This document shows positions 6,680-11,546 of a DNA stretch of 11,546 nt, piece after piece. Each line of letters starts with the position of its first letter. The stretch's first letter is position 1. The DNA is from an uncultured Alistipes sp. (GTDB taxonomy: Bacteria; Bacteroidota; Bacteroidia; Bacteroidales; Rikenellaceae), in NCBI GenBank assembly GCA_947173915.1, contig CAMWGZ010000021.1:1-11546 (forward strand), written 5' to 3'. Position numbers and translations under genes: made by a program. The notes below the pieces were generated by a model. It made no database searches and had not been told where the DNA came from. It saw nothing but the letters and a program-made list of their open reading frames with translations.

Positions 6680-8020
6680 ATGAAAATCGTCATTGCAGGT
6701 GCGGGAGAGATGGGAAGCCATCTGGCGAAGATGCTCAGCGGCAACGGCCACGACATCACGATCATCGACGGCGACCCCAAGTTGCTGGCCGACGTGGCCA
6801 GCCTGGCCGACGTGATTACGGTCGAGGGCGACTCGACCGCCTTTGCCGTGCTGCGCAAGGCTTCGGTGCGCAAGTGCGATCTGTTCATCGCCGTGAACCA
6901 CGTGGAGAACGACAACGTGGTGGCCGCCGCGCTGGCCAAGCAGCTCGGGGCGAAGAAGTCGATCGCCCGCATCGACAACAACGAGTATCTCGAACCCAAC
7001 AACAAGGAGATCTTCATCAGCATGGGCATCGACTACCTCTTCTATCCGGAGAAGGTCGCGGCGCAGGAGGTCATCAACCTGCTGGGACACACCTCGACCA
7101 CCGAGTACGTCGATTTTTCGAGCGGCCGCCTTTCGCTGGTGGTCTTCCGGCTCGATCCCGCGTCGCAGCTCATCGGCCGGGAGCTGTCGGGCTTCGCCGA
7201 CGACGCGACGCAGCTGAGCTACCGCACGGTGGCCATCGCACGCGGAGGGCAGACGATCATCGCCCGCCGTGACGAGATCTTCATGGAGGGCGACGTGGTC
7301 TATGTCATCGCCCGGCAGGATGCCGTGCGGGAGGTCATGGAGTTCTCGGGCCAGTCTAACGTCGAGATCAACAACATGATGATCCTGGGCGGTTCGCGCA
7401 TCGGCGTGCGGATCGCCTCCGAATTGCAGAATGAAGTGGCGGTCAAACTGATCGAGTACAACGCCGAGAAGGCCTACCGCCTGGCCGAGCTGCTCGACAA
7501 GACGCTCATCATCAACGAGGACGGCCGCCATATCGAGGCGATGCTCGAAGAGGGGCTGGCCAACATGGACGCTTTCGTGGCCGTGACCGGCCGCAGCGAG
7601 ACCAACATTCTGGCCGCGATGCTGGCCAAGCGCATGGGCGTGAAGAAGGTAATCGCCGAGGTGGAGAACCTCGACTACATCAACCTGGCCGAGAGCATCG
7701 GCATCGACACGATCATCAACAAGAAGCTGATTACCGCGTCGAATATCTTCCGCTTTACCATGTCCACCGACGTGCAGGCGATCAAGTGCCTCACGGGCAG
7801 CGAGGCCGAGGTGCTGGAGTTCATCGTCAAGCCCAACGCCCCCGCCACGCGTGCGCCGATCAAGGAGCTGCGCCTGCCGCAGGATACGATCATCGGCGGA
7901 GTGGTGCGCGGCGACAAGGTGTTCATCGCCGTCGGCAACATGGAACTGAACGCCTACGACCGGGTGGTGGTCTTCGCCATGCCCGCGTCGATAGCGAAAA
8001 TAGGTTATTTCTTCAATTAG
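6680..8020 (+). CDS. trkA: Trk potassium uptake system peripheral protein TrkA
   Basis: TrkA is the cytoplasmic nucleotide-binding gating subunit of the TrkH-type K+ uptake system. The 446-residue product has the full duplicated architecture: RCK_N 1 with GAGEMG (6-11) and a terminal acidic D30 in the Rossmann fold, a first TrkA_C domain (about 140-220, containing LIGRELS), RCK_N 2 with GGSRIG (237-242), and a second TrkA_C (about 370-446). I chose ATG 6680 because MKIVIAGAGEMG is the canonical TrkA N-terminus; an in-frame TTG at 6599 would add a 27-residue cysteine-rich extension encoded by what looks like the leader. The partner trkH is not next to it in this window. The following gene starts 12 nt after its stop, so it heads a probable four-gene operon. 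Confidence 0.95.
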   Translation: MKIVIAGAGEMGSHLAKMLSGNGHDITIIDGDPKLLADVASLADVITVEGDSTAFAVLRKASVRKCDLFIAVNHVENDNVVAAALAKQLGAKKSIARIDNNEYLEPNNKEIFISMGIDYLFYPEKVAAQEVINLLGHTSTTEYVDFSSGRLSLVVFRLDPASQLIGRELSGFADDATQLSYRTVAIARGGQTIIARRDEIFMEGDVVYVIARQDAVREVMEFSGQSNVEINNMMILGGSRIGVRIASELQNEVAVKLIEYNAEKAYRLAELLDKTLIINEDGRHIEAMLEEGLANMDAFVAVTGRSETNILAAMLAKRMGVKKVIAEVENLDYINLAESIGIDTIINKKLITASNIFRFTMSTDVQAIKCLTGSEAEVLEFIVKPNAPATRAPIKELRLPQDTIIGGVVRGDKVFIAVGNMELNAYDRVVVFAMPASIAKIGYFFN

Positions 8021-8032
8021 ACTTTGGGTGCG

Positions 8033-9538
8033 ATGTCGATCCGCAACAGATTATTGCGCAGTTACTTTTCCCGCCGCATGAAGGCGATCGACCGGTTCCG
8101 CCGGTATCCGCTGGAGGTGCAGGCCGAGGTGTTCCGCCGCCTGATGGCGCGGGGCGGGCGGACCGATTTCGGCCGCCGCTACGGAATCCGCCCGGGGCTT
8201 TCGCCCGAGGCGTTCGCCTCGCAGGTCGGGGTGCAGGACTACGAGACCTTCAAGCCCTATATCTTCCGGATGCTCCGGGGCGAACGCAATGTCGCCTGGC
8301 CGGGGCGCGTGGAGCTGTTCGCCCGCTCGTCGGGCACCACCTCCGACCGGAGCAAGTACCTGCCCGTGACCGGGGAGTCGCTCTGGCGCAACCACACCCT
8401 CGGCATGCGGGACGTGGCGGCCATCTATGCCGCGGCCCGTCCCGCGTCGCGGGTCTTCGACGGCAAGACGCTGACCCTGGGCGGATCGTGCGCCCGGGAG
8501 GAGGGGACGCTGGTCGGCGACCTTTCGGCGCTGCTCATCAGCCGCACGGGCTTCTGGAGCGGCTGGTTCCGGGCACCCCGGATGGCGACGGCACTGATCC
8601 CCGACTTCGACCGCAAGATCGACGCGATCTGCCGCGAGTGCCTGCGCGAGCCGATCACGGCCTTCGCGGGGGTTCCCTCCTGGAACCTGCTGCTCATGCG
8701 GCGGGTGCTGGAGCGCACCGGGCGGGACAACCTGCTCGAAGTGTGGCCCGGGCTGGAGCTGTTCGCACACGGAGGCGTGTCGTTCGCTCCTTACCGCAAG
8801 TCGTTCGAGCAGCTCATCCCGAGCGACGCAATGACCTACATGGAGACCTACAACGCCTCCGAGGGGTTCTTCGCCCTGGCCGACGATCCCGCGCGGGAGG
8901 ACATGCTGCTGATGCTCGACTACGGCACCTACTACGAGTTCCGTCAGGGCGACCGGATCGTGCCCCTGGAGGGGGTGCGCTGCGGCGAGACCTACGCGAT
9001 GCTCGTCTCGTCGAACAACGGCCTGTGGCGCTACGAGATCGGCGACACGGTGGAGTTTACCGCGACGGATCCCTACCGCATCCGCTTCGCCGGCCGCACG
9101 CGGCAGTTCATCAACGTCTTCGGCGAGGAGCTGATCGTCGATAACGCCGAGCGGGCGCTCGGCGTGGCCTGCGAGGAGTGCGGCGCGGTGGTCGAGGAGT
9201 ATTCGGTGGCCCCCCGCTTCATGGGGATCGCCACGCGGGGCGCGCACGAGTGGGCGGTGGAGTTTTCCCTGCGTCCCGCCTCTGTGGAGCGCTTCGCCGA
9301 GGTGCTCGACCGCGAGTTGCGCCGCCTCAATTCGGACTACGATGCCAAGCGCCGCACGGCGCTCGACCCGCCCGTGCTCCGGGAGCTGCCCGCCGGTACG
9401 GCGCTGCGGTGGCTGCGCCGCCGCGGGAAGAACAAGCTGCCCCGGATGCGGAACGACCGTGCCGTCGTCGAGGAGCTGCTGGCCGAAGCGGCCGGCGGGG
9501 AGGTGTCTGTGGCGGAGGCCATCCATGCGGAGGTTTGA
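8033..9538 (+). CDS. GH3 auxin-responsive promoter family protein
   Basis: A 501-residue member of the GH3 family, whose plant members are acyl-adenylating enzymes that join amino acids to jasmonate or auxin; bacterial members occur widely in Bacteroidota, and I know of no established substrate. Visible adenylation signatures are the phosphate-binding ARSSGTTSDRSKYLP (97-111), the adenine/acyl region TYMETYNASEGFF (268-280), and RYEIGDTVEF (333-342) followed by GRTRQFINVFGEELIVDNAE (354-373), where the C-terminal domain begins. The C-terminus contains the RRRGKNKLPRMRND segment (462-475), with a lysine-bearing loop as expected for catalysis. The protein starts MSIRNRLLRSYFSRRMKAIDRF, a basic amphipathic-looking segment rather than a signal peptide. 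I chose ATG 8033 over an in-frame TTG at 8024. It lies 12 nt after trkA and 22 nt before the kinase gene. Confidence 0.9.
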   Translation: MSIRNRLLRSYFSRRMKAIDRFRRYPLEVQAEVFRRLMARGGRTDFGRRYGIRPGLSPEAFASQVGVQDYETFKPYIFRMLRGERNVAWPGRVELFARSSGTTSDRSKYLPVTGESLWRNHTLGMRDVAAIYAAARPASRVFDGKTLTLGGSCAREEGTLVGDLSALLISRTGFWSGWFRAPRMATALIPDFDRKIDAICRECLREPITAFAGVPSWNLLLMRRVLERTGRDNLLEVWPGLELFAHGGVSFAPYRKSFEQLIPSDAMTYMETYNASEGFFALADDPAREDMLLMLDYGTYYEFRQGDRIVPLEGVRCGETYAMLVSSNNGLWRYEIGDTVEFTATDPYRIRFAGRTRQFINVFGEELIVDNAERALGVACEECGAVVEEYSVAPRFMGIATRGAHEWAVEFSLRPASVERFAEVLDRELRRLNSDYDAKRRTALDPPVLRELPAGTALRWLRRRGKNKLPRMRNDRAVVEELLAEAAGGEVSVAEAIHAEV

Positions 9539-9560
9539 TAACCAGATATTTGCTTGAATT

Positions 9561-10202
9561 ATGTACATTGCGATAGCCGGAAATATCGGCAGCGGCAAGA
9601 CGACGCTGACCGGAATGCTGACCGAACGTTACGGAGGGAAAGCCTATTACGAGGAGGGCGACAACCCCTATATCGGCGACTTCTACGACGACATGAACCG
9701 CTGGTCGTTCAACCTGCAGATCTACTTTCTGGGCAGCCGCATCGGGCAGACCGTAGAGATGCTGCGCGATCCGGCGGCGGACATATTCCAGGACCGCACG
9801 GTGTACGAGGATGCCCACATTTTTGCCGGCAACCTGCACCGGATGGGCCTCATGTCGGGGCGGGACTTCGATACCTACATGAGTATCTTTTCGCTGATAA
9901 CCAATCTAGTGCCGCGCCCCGACCTGCTGATCTACCTCAAGGCGGGCGTGCCGACGCTCATTTCCCAGATACGCCGCCGGGGGCGGGCCTACGAGATGAA
10001 TATCGACGAGGAGTACCTGCGCCGGCTCAACGAACGCTACGACGACTGGATCGAAAACATTTACGAGGGCGAGGTGTTCGTGGTCGATAAGGACCGCGAG
10101 GATTTCGTCTCCGACCCCTCGGTCATGGAGAAGATCTGTGCGCGCATTGATGCCCGACGTGCCGAGCTGGCGGCGAAGGCGGAAGAGGGAGGTGTGCGAT
10201 GA
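9561..10202 (+). CDS. Deoxynucleoside kinase (dAK/dGK type)
   Basis: A cytosolic deoxynucleoside salvage kinase that phosphorylates deoxynucleosides at the 5' position with ATP. The 213 residues include the P-loop GNIGSGKTT (7-15), the acidic EEGDNPY segment (31-37) holding the likely catalytic carboxylate, the DRT motif in QDRTVYEDAHIF (77-88), and the arginine-rich lid RRRGRAYE (138-145), all as in the dNK/dGK/dCK superfamily. Thymidine kinase type II is excluded by the absence of its zinc-finger and fold motifs. Substrate preference (dA, dG or dC) cannot be read off the sequence. ATG 9561 places the P-loop at the usual N-terminal position. It is 22 nt downstream of the GH3 gene and overlaps the next start as ATGA at 10199-10202, pointing to translational coupling. 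Confidence 0.93.
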   Translation: MYIAIAGNIGSGKTTLTGMLTERYGGKAYYEEGDNPYIGDFYDDMNRWSFNLQIYFLGSRIGQTVEMLRDPAADIFQDRTVYEDAHIFAGNLHRMGLMSGRDFDTYMSIFSLITNLVPRPDLLIYLKAGVPTLISQIRRRGRAYEMNIDEEYLRRLNERYDDWIENIYEGEVFVVDKDREDFVSDPSVMEKICARIDARRAELAAKAEEGGVR

Positions 10203-11546
10203 GCCGTCCCGGAGCGAATCTGCCCGAACGGTTCGTGGCGCGCATGACCGAGGAGCTGGGGGCGGCGGAGGGTGCCGCCCTGTGCGCCGCGCTGGAGGGG
10301 GCATCGCCCGTTTCGGTGCGGCTGCATCCTTTGCGCCCCTGCCGCTGGCGGGATGCCGAGCCGATCCCCTGGTCGCCCGAGGGGCGGTATCTTGCGGCGC
10401 GCCCTTCCTTTACGTGCGATCCCGATTTCCATGCGGGGGCCTACTACGTGCAGGAGCCCTCCTCGCAGTTCGTCGCGCACGTGCTCGCCGGCGAGCCGCT
10501 CGCCGGAAAGCGGGTGCTCGACCTCTGTGCCGCGCCGGGCGGCAAGACCACGCTCTACGCTTCGCTCGTCGGGTCCGACGGGCTGGTCGTCGCCAACGAG
10601 ATCAGCCGGCAGCGGGCGGCGGTGCTGGCCGACAACGTCCGCAAGTGGGGGCTGGGCAATACGGCCGTCACGGTGGGCGATGCGGCTCAGGCGGGCCTCA
10701 TGACGGAGTGGTTCGATGCGGTGGCGGTCGATGCCCCCTGCTCGGGCGAGGGCATGTTCCGCAAGATGCCCGAGGCGCGCGAGGAGTGGAGCGAGGGCAA
10801 CGTGAAGGTGTGCGCGGCGCGGCAGCGGGAGATCCTCTGCGAGGCGTGGCGGACGCTGCGCCCGGGGGGCATTCTGCTTTATAGTACCTGTACCTTCAAC
10901 CGCTCGGAGAACGAGGAGACCCTGGATGCGTTCGCGGCCGAGGCGGGCGGGGAGCTTGTTCCGGCACGCGAGATCGCCTGCCCCGAGGCGTGGGGCGTGA
11001 CGTGCGGCCGGCGGGGGGCGTTCCAGACCTTCCGCTTCTTCCCGCACCGGGCGCGGGGCGAAGGTTTTTTCCTGGCGGTGGCCCGCAAGGCCGACGACGC
11101 TTCGTGCGGCGGTCGCCTGCCCAAACCCCGGCGCAACCCCTTCGCACCGGTGGGGCGGCGCGAGAGCGAGGAGCTGCGACGGTGGCTCCGGGAGCCGGAG
11201 CGGATGCGCTTCGCGGCGATCGGGGATACCTATTACGCCTATCGGGCCGCCCAGTGGGAGGCTGTGGCGGCGCTCTCGGGGACGATGAACGTGATTGCCG
11301 CGGGAGTGGCGATGGGCCAGATTTTCAAGGGAACCCTCAAGCCCGACCAGGCGCTGGCGATGAGCTGCGACCTCGACAGGGGGGCGCTCCCCTGTGCGGC
11401 GCTGCCCGAGGAGGAGGCGCTCGGCTACCTGCGGCGGCAGGAGGTGGCTCCGGAGGCGTTTGCCGAGGGGATGAACCTCGTCACGACCGAAGGGGGGCTG
11501 GCTCTGGGATTCGCCAAGCGGATCGGCAGACGTGTAAATAATATGT
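10199..11546 (+). CDS. RsmF/NOL1-NOP2-sun family m5C RNA methyltransferase, 3' end outside window
   Basis: A SAM-dependent RNA cytosine-C5 methyltransferase; 449 codons are visible and the frame is open at the window edge. It has the SAM motif DLCAAPGGKT (108-117), motif IV DAPCSGEG with C181, and motif VI YSTCTF with the nucleophile C231, the paired cysteines typical of RNA m5C enzymes. An N-terminal RsmF-like segment containing QEPSS (86-90) precedes the catalytic core, and after about residue 280 comes a C-terminal region ending FAKRIGRRVNNM. That last segment resembles the family's final residues, so probably only a few codons are missing. E. coli RsmF modifies 16S C1407; whether this homologue targets rRNA or tRNA is not decidable here. 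The start codon overlaps the kinase stop (ATGA), so it is the fourth gene of the trkA operon. Confidence 0.92.
   Translation, partial: MSRPGANLPERFVARMTEELGAAEGAALCAALEGASPVSVRLHPLRPCRWRDAEPIPWSPEGRYLAARPSFTCDPDFHAGAYYVQEPSSQFVAHVLAGEPLAGKRVLDLCAAPGGKTTLYASLVGSDGLVVANEISRQRAAVLADNVRKWGLGNTAVTVGDAAQAGLMTEWFDAVAVDAPCSGEGMFRKMPEAREEWSEGNVKVCAARQREILCEAWRTLRPGGILLYSTCTFNRSENEETLDAFAAEAGGELVPAREIACPEAWGVTCGRRGAFQTFRFFPHRARGEGFFLAVARKADDASCGGRLPKPRRNPFAPVGRRESEELRRWLREPERMRFAAIGDTYYAYRAAQWEAVAALSGTMNVIAAGVAMGQIFKGTLKPDQALAMSCDLDRGALPCAALPEEEALGYLRRQEVAPEAFAEGMNLVTTEGGLALGFAKRIGRRVNNM

Noticed and set aside
9545..9552. GATATTTG as a -7 box for the deoxynucleoside kinase
   Set aside because: First base is off consensus, no -33 TTTG lies 19-21 nt upstream, and the gene is only 22 nt after GH3, so operon read-through is simpler.
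8051..9598. A 515-codon open frame on the - strand across the GH3 gene
   Set aside because: Antisense shadow with low-complexity composition; the + strand GH3 motifs are intact and convincing.

Overview
The window looks like a high-GC member of the Bacteroidota, most likely Alistipes or a close relative in the Rikenellaceae. The evidence is the Bacteroidota-type promoter (TTTG, a 19-20 nt spacer, then TAnnTTTG) seen at three to four sites, the weakness or absence of Shine-Dalgarno sequences, GC-rich genes separated by short AT-rich promoter islands, and the protein families present (a RecQ with a long C-terminal tail, a bacterial GH3 protein, a Uup-type ABC-F). The genus is an inference. I see no mobile element, CRISPR array, tRNA, rRNA or phage module.

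Layout, left half (all + strand): the C-terminal two thirds of recQ (runs off the left edge); a 77-aa two-helix membrane protein of unknown function; ksgA/rsmA (16S rRNA dimethyltransferase); a small Bor-family lipoprotein with its own promoter and a strong intrinsic terminator, whose frame is broken at a run of nine G; a FabK/nitronate monooxygenase-family flavoprotein with its own promoter; and a Uup-type ABC-F ATPase.

Layout, right half: one short gene on the - strand encodes a membrane-anchored, cysteine-rich protein. It shares a compact divergent promoter region with a probable four-gene + strand operon: trkA (K+ uptake regulator), a GH3-family adenylating-type protein, a deoxynucleoside kinase, and an RsmF/NOL1-type m5C RNA methyltransferase that overlaps the kinase by an ATGA and runs off the right edge a few codons before its expected end.

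Most genes are housekeeping (DNA repair, rRNA modification, ribosome-associated ATPase, potassium homeostasis, nucleoside salvage), and I do not see a multi-gene novel defence or biosynthetic system. The points worth a second look are small-scale: the G9 tract that switches the Bor lipoprotein out of frame, the abutting divergent -7 boxes at about 6574-6589, a trkA leader that can fold in two mutually exclusive ways, the uncharacterised cysteine-rich membrane protein, and the unknown substrate of the GH3 protein.
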